64,000 nt of DNA from Nibribacter koreensis (GCF_039541795.1 NZ_BAABGX010000002.1:1426001-1490000), one strand, 5' to 3'. Positions 34,721 through 43,460 are shown, numbered from the stretch's first letter. The notes: a model not told the origin generated them from the letters alone. Made by a program: numbers and translations.

Positions 34721-36154
34721 ATGCGGTATTACAACTTCTCTAAGCTTCTTTTCTCGGTTTTCTTCCTGTTTGTGCTGGTTTTTCAGGCGCAGGCGCAGAA
34801 GTCGGCTACCATTACCGGCAAGATTGCCAAGCCGGTCAGTGACAGCGCACTGGTAGAACTATACACGTTGCCGGCCTCCTACTCGGGTAAATCCTATACG
34901 GCGGCGCTCAACAACAGCGGCGAGTTTAAGATTACGGTGCCTTTAGAAGAAGGCATGGTAGCAGAATTGGTACATGGGCCAGAGTCTATGATTTTGTTTT
35001 TGCAGCCGCGCAATAACCTGGACGTGCGCGTGAACGCCGACGACTTTCTCACTACCATCAAATACAAAGGCAACGGCGCCAATGAAAACAATTACCTGGT
35101 TGAGTTTGAAAAGAAGTTTGAAGAAGAGGAAGATTACCAGGTGCTGCCAGACAACGTGCACAAGCGCGAGGCAGACTTTGTTAAATTCTTAGAAGAGCGG
35201 CGCCGTGACCAGCGTGATTTCCTGGAGAAATATGCCAAGAAAGCGCCTTTGTCAGAAGCCTTTCAGAATTATGCCAAGGCTCAGATTGAGTACAGCTACG
35301 CTAATGATCGCTTAACCTATTCTGAGCTACGGCTGCGGGTGGGTGGTTTGGAGCCTAAACTGTCTGCGAGCTACTATGACTACCTCAAGAAAATGGATTT
35401 GAACCTGCCGGGCGCTACACGTAATCAGGCGTATCTGGACTTTCTGGTGAATTACTTCCAGTACAGGGCCTTGGGCGACCGTCGGGGTAACGTAGAGAAA
35501 GATTACTATCCTATCATGTACAAAATGGTGAAGGATGAGCTGAAAGGCCCCGCCAGAGACATGATGATGGCGCGCATTATCTCACAGTCTGCCCGGTTTG
35601 GGTATGTGCCAGATACAGACGCCATGTACGCAGACTTCCAGAAGCAGGTGGAGAATCCGCAATATCTTTCTTATGTGAAAAGCCAGTACGGGCAGTACCA
35701 GAAAGTAGGCATGGGCTCCCAGGCCCCCGACTTTAAACTGGTATCTGCCAAAGGCGACAGCGTCACCTTGAAAAGCCTGAAGGGCAAGTTAGTCTACCTT
35801 GGTTTCTGGCGCCCTTTGTGCGGCATCTGCCAGGTAGACCAGCAGGCGTACAAATACTTTGTAGAGCAGTTGGCAGAGAAAGGTATCACGTTTGTGCAAG
35901 TGACCGTGGGTGAAGAACTAGCCAATTGGAAGAAGTCTCTGGAGCAGAAGAAATACCCGGGGGTGCAGTTGTTTTCACCGGACCTGGATGATCAAGTAGT
36001 CAAAGCCTATGAGGTGAAGAACTTTCCCTCTTACTTTTTGATTGCGCCAGACGGAAAGCTCATCAAGACCAATGCCCGCCGTCCGGGGTACGCCTCTGGC
36101 GCGAACGACATTGCCGCTTTGGTGGACCAATACCGGGCCTCACATACCAAATAG
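34721..36154 (+). CDS. TlpA-like thioredoxin-fold protein with large N-terminal domain
   Basis: A 477-residue exported protein with a signal peptide ending QAQAQ. The N-terminal ~330 residues hold a DUF4369-like beta domain (ATITGKIAKPVSDSALVELY) and a helical region. The C-terminal ~145 residues are a TlpA/AhpC-like thioredoxin domain (APDFKLVSAKGDSVTLKSLKG) with the redox motif CGIC and the cis-Pro motif NFPSYFLI. Likely a periplasmic disulfide reductase or oxidoreductase of the type common in Bacteroidota. Confidence 0.9.
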   Translation: MRYYNFSKLLFSVFFLFVLVFQAQAQKSATITGKIAKPVSDSALVELYTLPASYSGKSYTAALNNSGEFKITVPLEEGMVAELVHGPESMILFLQPRNNLDVRVNADDFLTTIKYKGNGANENNYLVEFEKKFEEEEDYQVLPDNVHKREADFVKFLEERRRDQRDFLEKYAKKAPLSEAFQNYAKAQIEYSYANDRLTYSELRLRVGGLEPKLSASYYDYLKKMDLNLPGATRNQAYLDFLVNYFQYRALGDRRGNVEKDYYPIMYKMVKDELKGPARDMMMARIISQSARFGYVPDTDAMYADFQKQVENPQYLSYVKSQYGQYQKVGMGSQAPDFKLVSAKGDSVTLKSLKGKLVYLGFWRPLCGICQVDQQAYKYFVEQLAEKGITFVQVTVGEELANWKKSLEQKKYPGVQLFSPDLDDQVVKAYEVKNFPSYFLIAPDGKLIKTNARRPGYASGANDIAALVDQYRASHTK

Positions 36155-36155
36155 G

Positions 36156-36193
36156 CGTTTTTGGCCTATTTTTGAGAAAACAGCCCAAAAACG
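36156..36193. repeat. 38-bp intergenic palindrome, copy 14
   Basis: Begins 1 nt after the TlpA-like stop codon and may serve as its terminator. Confidence 0.85.
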
Positions 36194-36234
36194 TAGCTGT
36201 TTCTAATTTGAATGCGTTGATGTGCTGACTACTT

Positions 36235-36260
36235 TTGGCACCTCAACGCATTTATCTTTA
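36235..36260 (+). promoter_or_regulatory. Candidate promoter of the radical SAM gene
   Basis: TTG at 36235-36237 and TATCTTTA at 36253-36260 form a -33/-7 pair with slightly short spacing. The proposed TTG start is at 36273. Confidence 0.45.
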
Positions 36261-36272
36261 CAATAAACTCCC

Positions 36273-37298
36273 TTGACCAGCGGCGCCCTACAAGACGGAT
36301 TGAATTTTGTGTCTAAACTGACACCGCGTCGCGCCTGGAATACCCTGCAGGTAGTGAGCAGCTATGCCCTGGCCAGAATCACCAAGAAACCACGCCATTG
36401 GGGAAGCCCGGTCAGCATCTCGTTTGAACCTACCACCTCCTGTAACCTGCGTTGCCCAGAATGCCCCAGCGGCCTTAGGTCGTTTACCCGGCCCACTGGC
36501 ATGCTCCCAGACAACCTCTTCAAGGAGACCATAGACCAGTTGCATCAGCGGTTGCTGTACCTGCTCTTCTATTTTCAGGGAGAGCCGTACCTGCATCCTT
36601 CGTTCTTGGATTTGGTCAAGTACGCCTCTAAGAAAGGTATCTACACCGCCACGTCTACCAACGGCCATTATCTGTCTGAGGACAACGCGCGCAAAACCGT
36701 GGAATCTGGTCTGGATAGGTTGATTATCTCTTTGGATGGTACCACGCAAGAGGTCTACAAGCAGTACCGCGTGGGCGGCCATCTGGATAAAGTGCTGGAA
36801 GGCACCAAGCGCTTAGTGAAGCACAAGCGCGAACTCAAATCCAAGACGCCCTATCTTATCTTCCAGTTTCTGGTGGTAAAGCCCAATGAGCACCAGATTG
36901 AAGACGCCAAGAAACTGGCCAAAGAACTGGGCGTGGATGATGTCTGGTTTAAGACGGCCCAGATTTATGACTATGAGAACGGGTCGCCATTGATTCCTAC
37001 CATAGACTATTACTCACGCTACAAAGAGCAGCCCAATGGCACGTATTCGCTTAAGAACAAACTGATAGACGGCTGCTGGAAGATGTGGCATTCCTGCGTG
37101 ATTACCTGGGACGGTTTGGTAGTGCCCTGCTGTTTTGACAAAGATGCGCACCATAGGTTAGGCAATTTGCAAAATCAATCGTTTAAAGAATTATGGCGCA
37201 GCGACGCCTACCGCACCTTTAGAGGCTCTCTCCTGCACAGCAGAAGCACCATTGACATGTGCCGAAACTGCTCTGAGGGCACCAAAGTCTGGGGATGA
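36273..37298 (+). CDS. Radical SAM/SPASM domain protein
   Basis: A 341-residue protein beginning at TTG 36273. The radical SAM cluster motif is CNLRCPEC (residues ~56-63). Nearby motifs QGEPYLHPSFLDLVKYA and TSTNGHYLS fit the TIM-barrel core. The C-terminal SPASM domain carries further cluster Cys residues (SCVITWDGLVVPCCFDKDA and MCRNCSEG). SPASM enzymes modify peptides or serve as anaerobic maturases; no precursor peptide or partner enzyme is adjacent. Substrate unknown. Confidence 0.92.
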   Translation: MTSGALQDGLNFVSKLTPRRAWNTLQVVSSYALARITKKPRHWGSPVSISFEPTTSCNLRCPECPSGLRSFTRPTGMLPDNLFKETIDQLHQRLLYLLFYFQGEPYLHPSFLDLVKYASKKGIYTATSTNGHYLSEDNARKTVESGLDRLIISLDGTTQEVYKQYRVGGHLDKVLEGTKRLVKHKRELKSKTPYLIFQFLVVKPNEHQIEDAKKLAKELGVDDVWFKTAQIYDYENGSPLIPTIDYYSRYKEQPNGTYSLKNKLIDGCWKMWHSCVITWDGLVVPCCFDKDAHHRLGNLQNQSFKELWRSDAYRTFRGSLLHSRSTIDMCRNCSEGTKVWG

Positions 37299-37353
37299 CC
37301 CCGCCCCGGCTTTCCTGTTTTGACGTGAATCTATTCTTTAAAAGAAACAGGCC

Positions 37354-37824
37354 ATGTCTTCAAAATTACTACTCCTTCTTTTTGGGCTTCTGTTTTTCCC
37401 AGCCATTGCACGTGCCCAGGCGGCCAATGAGTATGAGCGCGGCGTGATAGCCGGCTACGCCTATGCCAAGACCCATTTCCTCCAACTAAGTATTCTGCAC
37501 GGCAAGCATTACAGAAATGTGCACGTGCCCGCCTATGGCTACGGCGCCGGGATTGAGCTGGGCGTGCTGGACCATGAGGTGACGTTGGGCCTTAAAGGAT
37601 TTGCCGAATACAACGCATTCCAGATTCTGGCCGCCAGAATAAACGCCATCACGTATCTGCGCGAAGATAGGTTAGACCTTAGGCTGTTGCCAGAGGTAGG
37701 ATTGACGGCAATGGGCAAGGCAACGTTGTTGTACGGATACGGTTTGCCTGTAGCGGGTAGAGAGATGCCCGGCATTAGTGAGCACAGAATATCTCTTACC
37801 TTTACCTTCTTCCCGGGCGAGTAA
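37354..37824 (+). CDS. Hypothetical exported beta-rich protein
   Basis: A 156-residue protein with a signal peptide (LLFFPAIARAQ). The mature part has alternating strands rich in Tyr and Gly (GVIAGYAYAKTHFLQLSI ... YGYGAGIELGVLDHEVTLG) and ends in Phe-rich ISLTFTFFPGE, the pattern of a small outer-membrane beta-barrel. Family not recognised. It lies 55 bp after the radical SAM gene on the same strand and may be cotranscribed. Confidence 0.72.
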   Translation: MSSKLLLLLFGLLFFPAIARAQAANEYERGVIAGYAYAKTHFLQLSILHGKHYRNVHVPAYGYGAGIELGVLDHEVTLGLKGFAEYNAFQILAARINAITYLREDRLDLRLLPEVGLTAMGKATLLYGYGLPVAGREMPGISEHRISLTFTFFPGE

Positions 37825-37947
37825 CAAGATAATTTAAAGCAGATTACGGATAGCCCGGGTAGAGTCGTTATATTTCCAGCAACTTACCCCGGGGCTTTTG
37901 CCGTAAGCAAATACGTTCCCTGTTGTTCACCAACTGCACCATCACCT

Positions 37948-38910
37948 GTGACCGAAATAAATCAAGCCTTTCAATTACTCTGGACTAAACTTGAGCTGTG
38001 GCTACGCGCCCTGGTACTCATGTTGCCCAACCTCATCATTGCCACACTGGTCTTGATTCTCACGTTCTTCGCGGCCAAAATCCTCCGGAAGACCTCAGAC
38101 AAGCTCCTCATCAGGTTCACGCACAGCAGTTCTTTGAACAACCTTGTAGGCACTACGGTGTATGTGAGTATTCTCATTCTGGGCATCTTCTTTACGCTCA
38201 GCATCCTTAAGCTGGACAAGACGGTCACTACCTTATTGGCGGGTGCCGGTATCATTGGTTTGGCATTGGGTTTTGCGTTCCAGGACATTGCCGCCAACTT
38301 TATCTCTGGGGTGATTATTGCCTTCAGAAAGCCCTTTGTGGTGGGTGACGTGATTGAAACCAATGAACACTTCGGCACTATTGAGCGCATTAACCTGCGT
38401 ACCGTAGACGTGCGCCGCCAGACCGGCGAGCTGGTTAAAATCCCTAACCGGAAGGTGTTTGAGACCTCTGTCATCAACTTCTCCCATTACGGCATCAGGC
38501 GCATAGACTTAAAGGTGGGCGTATCTTATGCCGAGGATCTGGAACGGGTGCAGGAAGTGGTCAAAGAGGCCATGGTAGGCATTAAAGGCATGATTGAAGG
38601 CAAAGAAGTAGAGGTGGTCTATGAGGAGTTTGGGCCTAGTAGCATCAATTTTCTGGTACGCTACTGGATTCACTACAAGCGCCAAACCGACTTCGTCTAC
38701 GCAAAGAGTGACGCCATCATTAAGATTAAGAAGGCCTTTGACCAACATAAGATTGAGATTCCGTTCCCAATCACCACGCTCAACTTTGGGGTGAAGGGCG
38801 GCAAGGACCTGTCCATCCAGGTCAAAGACGGCCAGTCACAAACGCCAACTACAGAGTTGAAAGTGGCGGCCGCCGAAGACAACGGCAAAGAAAAAGGGGA
38901 GGACGGTTAA
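37948..38910 (+). CDS. MscS-type mechanosensitive ion channel
   Basis: A 320-residue inner-membrane channel that releases solutes under hypo-osmotic shock. It begins at GTG 37948 (VTEINQAFQLLW). Three membrane helices are followed by the pore-lining TM3 with LLAGAGIIGLALGFAFQDIA and then the MscS beta domain (FRKPFVVGDVIETNEHFGTI; VKIPNRKVFETSVINFS). The C-terminal tail is acidic and Lys/Glu-rich. A perfect 13-bp terminator stem overlaps the stop codon. Confidence 0.95.
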   Translation: MTEINQAFQLLWTKLELWLRALVLMLPNLIIATLVLILTFFAAKILRKTSDKLLIRFTHSSSLNNLVGTTVYVSILILGIFFTLSILKLDKTVTTLLAGAGIIGLALGFAFQDIAANFISGVIIAFRKPFVVGDVIETNEHFGTIERINLRTVDVRRQTGELVKIPNRKVFETSVINFSHYGIRRIDLKVGVSYAEDLERVQEVVKEAMVGIKGMIEGKEVEVVYEEFGPSSINFLVRYWIHYKRQTDFVYAKSDAIIKIKKAFDQHKIEIPFPITTLNFGVKGGKDLSIQVKDGQSQTPTTELKVAAAEDNGKEKGEDG

Positions 38911-38925
38911 CGCCTCCCCTTTTTC
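38890..38925. terminator. Bidirectional terminator overlapping the mscS stop
   Basis: GAAAAAGGGGAGG (38890-38902) pairs perfectly with CCTCCCCTTTTTC (38913-38925), with the TAA stop in the loop. It can serve mscS and the convergent small gene. Confidence 0.92.
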
Positions 38926-38947
38926 TAAATAGCAGCGCTACGTCTGA

Positions 38948-39286
38948 CTATTTAGAATTCTTGTCTAAATTCTTGCCCATGTCTTCAATCTGCTTCAAGA
39001 AAGCGTCAATGCCTTGGTCTGCATAGGTGCCGTAGGAGTTGGAGATGGTGCCTCTGGTACCGTCCGTGCACTCTAAAGCGTACAGGATAGACATGTCATC
39101 TGGATTGGTTTCGCCCTCAAAGCGGTAGAAGTCCACAATCTTCACTTCTTCAACGTTGTAGCTTTTTTTGCCATCCAGGGTCCAGAGACGGTTGTCCTCG
39201 CCTACTTTAAAGTCTGTGGTAAAGCCGTCTTTGTTTAATCTAGCCTCTACGTTCACGAGGCTTCTTTCTTCTTCCTTGTCTTGCAT
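38948..39286 (-). CDS. Small protein of the type often mislabelled phosphoribosylpyrophosphate synthetase
   Basis: A 112-residue cytoplasmic-type protein started at ATG 39286 (MQDKEEERSLVNVEARL). The segments VDFYRFEGETNPDDMSILYALE and GTISNSYGTYADQG match, from memory, a short Bacteroidota family that databases often name after PRPP synthetase without evidence. No PRPP synthetase motifs are visible. Function unknown. Confidence 0.7.
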   Translation of the reverse strand: MQDKEEERSLVNVEARLNKDGFTTDFKVGEDNRLWTLDGKKSYNVEEVKIVDFYRFEGETNPDDMSILYALECTDGTRGTISNSYGTYADQGIDAFLKQIEDMGKNLDKNSK

Positions 39287-39424
39287 AACCAAGTATTTTT
39301 AGATGATGTAAATATCTGTTTCGGTTCTCGGCTATACGTAAACACCGCAAATGGTTTACAGCTATATTCAAGATGTAGAATATAGTGATTGACAGTCAGG
39401 GATTTGAGAGTTTACCTGGAGGTT

Positions 39425-39462
39425 CGTTTTTGGGCTGTTTTCCAGAAAACAGCCCAAAAACG
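39425..39462. repeat. 38-bp intergenic palindrome, copy 15 (perfect)
   Basis: CGTTTTTGGGCTGTTTTC, then CA, then the exact reverse complement: a perfect 18+2+18 structure. Confidence 0.93.
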
Positions 39463-39529
39463 GGATGCAATGCGCACAAAAAAAGCTACCCTGTAAGAGC
39501 AGCTTTTCAACAATCTTCTGAAATAAAAT

Positions 39530-39718
39530 TTACCTGGCCATCTTTCCTTGTTTGGCTTCTATCTCCTTCTGGATTTTGTTCAGGTCAATGGTAGAGCAAG
39601 CGCCGCCGCAGCCCTTGGCACAGCCCGTGTCCTTAGAGAAGAAACTCTTGTAGCCAATGCGCAACACGTACACGCTTGCCAGCGCGAAGAAAATGAAAAT
39701 GATGATTTCCTGAATCAT
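39530..39718 (-). CDS. FeoB-associated Cys-rich membrane protein
   Basis: A 62-residue protein with one N-terminal membrane helix (IIIFIFFALASVYVLRIGY) and a Cys-rich segment CAKGCGGAC followed by a helical, basic C-terminus. This is the layout of the small protein found with the ferrous iron transporter FeoB. No feoA or feoB is in the window, so it is an orphan here. Confidence 0.85.
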   Translation of the reverse strand: MIQEIIIFIFFALASVYVLRIGYKSFFSKDTGCAKGCGGACSTIDLNKIQKEIEAKQGKMAR

Positions 39719-39835
39719 AGCCCTACAGATTAAACCAGCCCAACGGCCTCTCTACCCGAGATAACGCCCGCAAAGGTACAAATAGTTTAAGGGATGACAG
39801 GAATTATAGGGTGTGCTAAAGGATACTGGTGAAGT

Positions 39836-39873
39836 CGTTTTTTTGCTCTTTTTCTGGAAACAGGCCAAAAACG
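39836..39873. repeat. 38-bp intergenic palindrome, copy 16
   Basis: Decayed copy (extra T in the left arm). It lies in the 375-bp gap 39719-40093, where nothing else was recognised apart from AT-rich stretches and a simple TTAACTCT-type repeat near 40068-40090. Confidence 0.75.
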
Positions 39874-40093
39874 GATAGTGATGCTTTCTTAACCACCTTT
39901 AAATACATGCCCCTTGTAAATTTTAGTAGAAAGGGAACAGAGCTAACCAATAGTGAAAGTTTCTCTAGTTCGCCGCCAAGATTCTTTCAGGATGACAAAG
40001 AGGGAGAGGATGTAGTGGAAGGGATATAGTATATATGCGAAGCAATCCTTTCGGTACCCCACCCACTCTTAACTCTAAACTTTTAATTCTTAA

Positions 40094-40891
40094 CTATCTC
40101 CAAATAGGCTCGGTCAAGGCCAGCATTTCTTGTTGAATGGCTTGGCCGTTGCTGGCGCAAATCTGCCGCCCAAACAGGTAGCCGTTTTCGCCTTTGAAGT
40201 CAGTAACCACGCCGCCCGCCTCTTGCACGATGACAGCGCCGCCTGCCACGTCCCAAGGGTTCAGGTTGAATTCAAAGAAGCCCTCAAACCGTCCGGCGGC
40301 CACGTAGGCCAAATCCACGGCGGCAGAGCCCAGTCGGCGTACGCCATGGGACTGTTGCATGAACTTGCCCAACACCTGTAGGTACTCATTCATTCTCCCG
40401 AAGTCATGGTACGGAAAACCCGTGGCAATCAGAGAATCTGCCAGAGAGCCGGCTTTGGAAACAGAGATGCGCTTTTGGTTACAGAAGGCGCCGCCGCCTT
40501 TTACGGCATGGAAACACTCGTCTTGGTTGAGCTCATGTACCACGCCTAGGACCAGTTCTTCTCTTTGGAGCAAGGCCACGCTGATGGAGTAGACTGGCAG
40601 GCCATGGATGAAGTTGGTGGTGCCGTCCAGCGGGTCAATGATCCAGTTGTATTCGTCCTTTTGGACGGAGTTGGTCCCTTCCTCGGTAATGAACCCAGCC
40701 TCTGGTAACAACTTTTGCAGGCCTTCAACCAGTTGTTGTTCGGCTTGCTTGTCCACGTAAGACACCAGGTCATTGTGGCCTTTGCGCTCCATCTTAGACA
40801 CATCAAACTGCGCCGCCTCTGCCTGAATGAATGTTCTTACCTGGGCCGTGAGCGCGATGACTTGGTCTTTGAGGGATGCTAAATCTGCCAT
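40094..40891 (-). CDS. Inositol monophosphatase family protein
   Basis: A 265-residue Mg-dependent phosphatase. The signature DPLDGTTNFIHGLPVYSISVAL and the C-terminal WDVAGGAVIVQEAGG are intact, as is the upstream acidic FITEEGT. It hydrolyses inositol phosphates or related sugar/nucleotide phosphates (SuhB or CysQ-like). It is probably cotranscribed with the DUF4105 gene 25 bp upstream and possibly rsmI. Confidence 0.93.
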   Translation of the reverse strand: MADLASLKDQVIALTAQVRTFIQAEAAQFDVSKMERKGHNDLVSYVDKQAEQQLVEGLQKLLPEAGFITEEGTNSVQKDEYNWIIDPLDGTTNFIHGLPVYSISVALLQREELVLGVVHELNQDECFHAVKGGGAFCNQKRISVSKAGSLADSLIATGFPYHDFGRMNEYLQVLGKFMQQSHGVRRLGSAAVDLAYVAAGRFEGFFEFNLNPWDVAGGAVIVQEAGGVVTDFKGENGYLFGRQICASNGQAIQQEMLALTEPIWR

Positions 40892-40916
40892 GGAGTGGAT
40901 AGGTTGAAGTTTGAAA

Positions 40917-42095
40917 TTACCGCAGCGTTCGCCAGATATAGATGGCTCTAAGTGCTAAGGTCAATACGAGCGGCAACAAGGATGGATGATATTCCTGCGG
41001 CAAAAACTTCCAGGCCACGGTTAAGAGAATCATTGCAATGCCCGTTGCCAAGAAATAAGGCTTCAACCAACGTGGCTGATTCTTCTTAAGTAATGACAAG
41101 CCGGCAATCAGGTGCATTGGGAAAGCCCATAATAGATTCAGGTTGCCGGCAAAGGACTGATGGTCGGTGCCGAACCACAGAAACAGCACCACCAACCCAA
41201 AGAAGCCGGTGAGCGAGAACAAGACCACGTCCAGACCGCGGCCAGCTTTCTTATTTCTGAACTGCAGGAACGTGATGATGGTCACTAGCACAAACAGGGT
41301 CCAGAAGACCACCATTGGCGTTAGCAGAGAATCATTAGCGGGTACTGCAGTGGCTTCAAAGTGCTTGATGACGGGTCCGGCAAAGGCCACAGGCCCATTG
41401 AGCGTTTGTAACTTGGCTTCGGCAAAGCTGGCCAATAGAAAGTCTGGCAAAAACATGGCCTCCCAAACGCCAGTTTTCTCATCTGAAGGCAAGCCCATGG
41501 CTAGGTCCACGCCCAGGTCTACCCACGGGTGCGGCGTCTGGTAAATGCCCACCATGCGTCTAAAGGTGCTAGGCGTGCCAGGTATGTCTGATGGGTATTG
41601 CAGAGAATCACCCAGCGTCTTTTTGAACACGTCCCTAATGCGGGTGGCGCAGTTGTCCTTCAGGAAATCATAGAGATACTCGCGGTTCTGGGGCTCATAG
41701 TTGGTCTCCAGAAAATCCATAACGCGTTGTTTCTGCGCCGGAGTCAGATTAAGGACCTGTTCGTAGACCGAGCGGTTGTCTTCTATGTTTCTGGCCCTCA
41801 GGTCTAAGAAATAACCCGGCGACAGCTGGTACATGAGCTTGCCCCGCACAAACTTCACATAGAAATTAGGCGTGTTAAAGTTAAAGGTGCCGTAGTTAAA
41901 CGCATAGTCAATCCCTTGGACCGGGTCATAAATTCTAATGGCGCTGTGGCCATACATGGAATACAACTCGGCGCCCGGCGAAACGGTAATCAAACTAATC
42001 TGCGCCTGGGGAGACAAGGAGACCGCCTGAGCAGAAAGTGTAAACGCCAACACAAGGCATAAAGCGGCAATTCTCTGAAGGAAAGAAGGCATCAT
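40917..42095 (-). CDS. DUF4105 domain membrane protein
   Basis: A protein of ~392 residues (start ATG 42095 or 42092; a TTG at 42098 is also in frame). After a signal peptide, the DUF4105/Lnb-N-like domain has GAELYSMYGHSAIRIYDP, AFNYGTFNFNTPNFYVKFVRG and a conserved Cys in FLKDNCATRIRDVF. The C-terminal half has about five membrane helices. The conserved His and Cys resemble a hydrolase or transferase active site, but the function is unknown. It lies 13 bp downstream of rsmI, likely one operon. Confidence 0.85.
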   Translation of the reverse strand: MMPSFLQRIAALCLVLAFTLSAQAVSLSPQAQISLITVSPGAELYSMYGHSAIRIYDPVQGIDYAFNYGTFNFNTPNFYVKFVRGKLMYQLSPGYFLDLRARNIEDNRSVYEQVLNLTPAQKQRVMDFLETNYEPQNREYLYDFLKDNCATRIRDVFKKTLGDSLQYPSDIPGTPSTFRRMVGIYQTPHPWVDLGVDLAMGLPSDEKTGVWEAMFLPDFLLASFAEAKLQTLNGPVAFAGPVIKHFEATAVPANDSLLTPMVVFWTLFVLVTIITFLQFRNKKAGRGLDVVLFSLTGFFGLVVLFLWFGTDHQSFAGNLNLLWAFPMHLIAGLSLLKKNQPRWLKPYFLATGIAMILLTVAWKFLPQEYHPSLLPLVLTLALRAIYIWRTLR

Positions 42096-42108
42096 CAAAC
42101 GCGAAGGG

Positions 42109-42804
42109 TTATTTTTTACTAAAACCGTCTACCACCACCACAAACTCGCCCTTGATGGCTTTGGTCGTGAAGATTTCGGCCAACTCAGCCAAGGTGCCGT
42201 TCAAGGTCTCTTCAAACATCTTAGAGATTTCCCTGGAGACGGAGGCCTGACGCTCTGGTCCAAAGACCTCTTTGAACTGTTCCAAGGTTTTAAGCACCCG
42301 GTGCGGCGATTCGTAGAAAATCATGGTGCGCTCTTCCTGGGCCAGGCTTTGCAGACGCGTCTGACGACCTTTCTTCACGGGCAGGAAACCTTCAAATGTA
42401 AACCTGTCCGTACTGAACCCTGATTTTACCAAGGCCGGCACGAAGGCAGTAGCCCCGGGCAGACATTCTAGCTTGATGCCTTCCTGCACGCAGGCGCGTA
42501 CCAGCAAAAAGCCAGGGTCTGAGATGCCGGGCGTGCCCGCGTCTGAGATTAGGGCCATTTTCTCGCCTTTCTTGAGGCGTTCCACCAAGTGCGCCACGGC
42601 CTTGTGCTCATTGTGCAGGTGGTGGCTGTGCATGCGCTTCTCAATGCCCAGGTGGTTGAGCAGTTTGCCGCTGGTGCGGGTATCTTCAGCGAGGATTACG
42701 TCTACTTCCTTTAGAATCCTGATGGCACGCAAGGTGATGTCCTCCAGGTTGCCAATGGGCGTGGGCACTAAATACAAAACGGTTTCTTCTTGGGGCTGGG
42801 CCAT
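42109..42804 (-). CDS. rsmI: 16S rRNA (cytidine(1402)-2'-O)-methyltransferase
   Basis: A 231-residue SPOUT-unrelated (tetrapyrrole-methylase fold) enzyme methylating the ribose of C1402 in 16S rRNA. Visible motifs: LVPTPIGNLEDITLRAIRIL, AEDTRTSGKLLNHL, LISDAGTPGISDPG and LPGATAFVPAL. Complete and typical in length. A perfect TATCTTTG box lies only 4 nt upstream of the ATG. First gene of a probable rsmI-DUF4105-phosphatase operon. Confidence 0.95.
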   Translation of the reverse strand: MAQPQEETVLYLVPTPIGNLEDITLRAIRILKEVDVILAEDTRTSGKLLNHLGIEKRMHSHHLHNEHKAVAHLVERLKKGEKMALISDAGTPGISDPGFLLVRACVQEGIKLECLPGATAFVPALVKSGFSTDRFTFEGFLPVKKGRQTRLQSLAQEERTMIFYESPHRVLKTLEQFKEVFGPERQASVSREISKMFEETLNGTLAELAEIFTTKAIKGEFVVVVDGFSKK

Positions 42805-42808
42805 AGCC

Positions 42809-42816
42809 CAAAGATA
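42809..42816 (-). promoter_or_regulatory. Candidate -7 box for rsmI, leaderless position
   Basis: The minus strand reads TATCTTTG, then GGCT, then the ATG. Transcription would start at or beside the start codon. Confidence 0.6.
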
Positions 42817-42825
42817 GTGCTTTTT

Positions 42826-42850
42826 GAGTTCTGAGTCTTGAGTCTAGAGT
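42826..42850. repeat. GAGTCTTGAGTCTAGAG simple repeat
   Basis: A 7-nt-phased word (GAGTTCT, GAGTCTT, GAGTCTA, GAGT) just upstream of the rsmI promoter, resembling the words in the 13182-13288 inverted repeat. Confidence 0.55.
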
Positions 42851-42937
42851 GGCGAGTCTGGTAAGATGAAATTTTATGTCGTGCTCATTAATACCAGTTC
42901 TGGTATGAGAATTATTAGGGAAAGCGGTAGTGAAGAT

Positions 42938-43160
42938 AATTCTCCCCTTGAGGATTGCCCAAACGAGCGTTTGAGGCAGCGAGCGCAGCTCAGTAGAGGG
43001 GGTGTTTACATCAGTAGATGAAGCCTACAGAAGAAAGCAATGCACCAGAGACAAGGCAGTGTTTGGTTTCTATATCAGCAGATAAAAAGCCCCTCTCCGT
43101 TGGGGAGGGGTTGGGGTGGGGCTCCCCTCATCCTAGCCTTCTGCCTCAGGGAGAAAAGAC
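42938..43160. repeat. Compound intergenic repeat, locus 1
   Basis: In order: AATTCTCCCCTTGAGG (as in the DUF559 inverted repeat), a 39-bp insert with CAAACG-AG-CGTTTG, then TAGAGGGGGTGTTTACA, the GAGAC-type palindrome (43048-43072), a C-rich hairpin (CCCCTCTCC-GTT-GGGGAGGGG, from 43091) and CCCCTCATCCTAGCCTT. The same order is seen on the other strand at 58800-58965. No gene is apparent. Confidence 0.7.
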
Positions 43161-43170
43161 TACCTTGATT

Positions 43171-43208
43171 CGTTTTTGGCCTGTTTTGCGCAAAACAGGC
43201 CAAAAACG
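43171..43208. repeat. 38-bp intergenic palindrome, copy 17 (perfect)
   Basis: A complete dyad with no unpaired centre: CGTTTTTGGCCTGTTTTG, CG, then the exact complement. It lies 6 nt from the stop codon of the minus-strand pterin dehydratase gene. Confidence 0.95.
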
Positions 43209-43214
43209 GAGCTT

Positions 43215-43460
43215 CTATTGGCCTAGGGTCTTGGCTATTTCATCAATCTGCTTGGCCAATTCCCAGTCTTTCTCAGTGACGGTATTGCCGGCGTCATGTG
43301 TGGTGAGTTCAATGTTTACTTTGTTGTACACGTTGCTCCACCACGGGTGGTGGTTGAGGTGTTCGGCAGCCTCGGCCACTTCACTCATGAACACGAAGGC
43401 CTCTTTAAAGTCCTTGAACGTGAAGCTCTTTTTCAAGCTGTTATCTTCTTCTTGCCACAT
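43215..43460 (-). CDS. 4a-hydroxytetrahydrobiopterin dehydratase (PCD/DCoH)
   Basis: An 81-residue protein with the family signature EHLNHHPWWSNVYNKVNIELTTHD interpreted in parts as HLNHHPWW and VNIELTTHDAG, holding the catalytic His pair. It dehydrates 4a-hydroxytetrahydropterin to regenerate the cofactor of aromatic amino acid hydroxylases. No hydroxylase gene lies nearby. Bracketed by palindrome copies 17 and 18. Confidence 0.92.
   Translation of the reverse strand: MWQEEDNSLKKSFTFKDFKEAFVFMSEVAEAAEHLNHHPWWSNVYNKVNIELTTHDAGNTVTEKDWELAKQIDEIAKTLGQ

Noticed and set aside
39829..40029. Small plus-strand open frame between the FeoB-associated and phosphatase genes
   Set aside because: Begins inside palindrome copy 16 and reads as non-protein.
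42938..43160. CRISPR array
   Set aside because: The repeats here are different modules, each present once, with no regular repeat-spacer pattern and no cas genes in the window.
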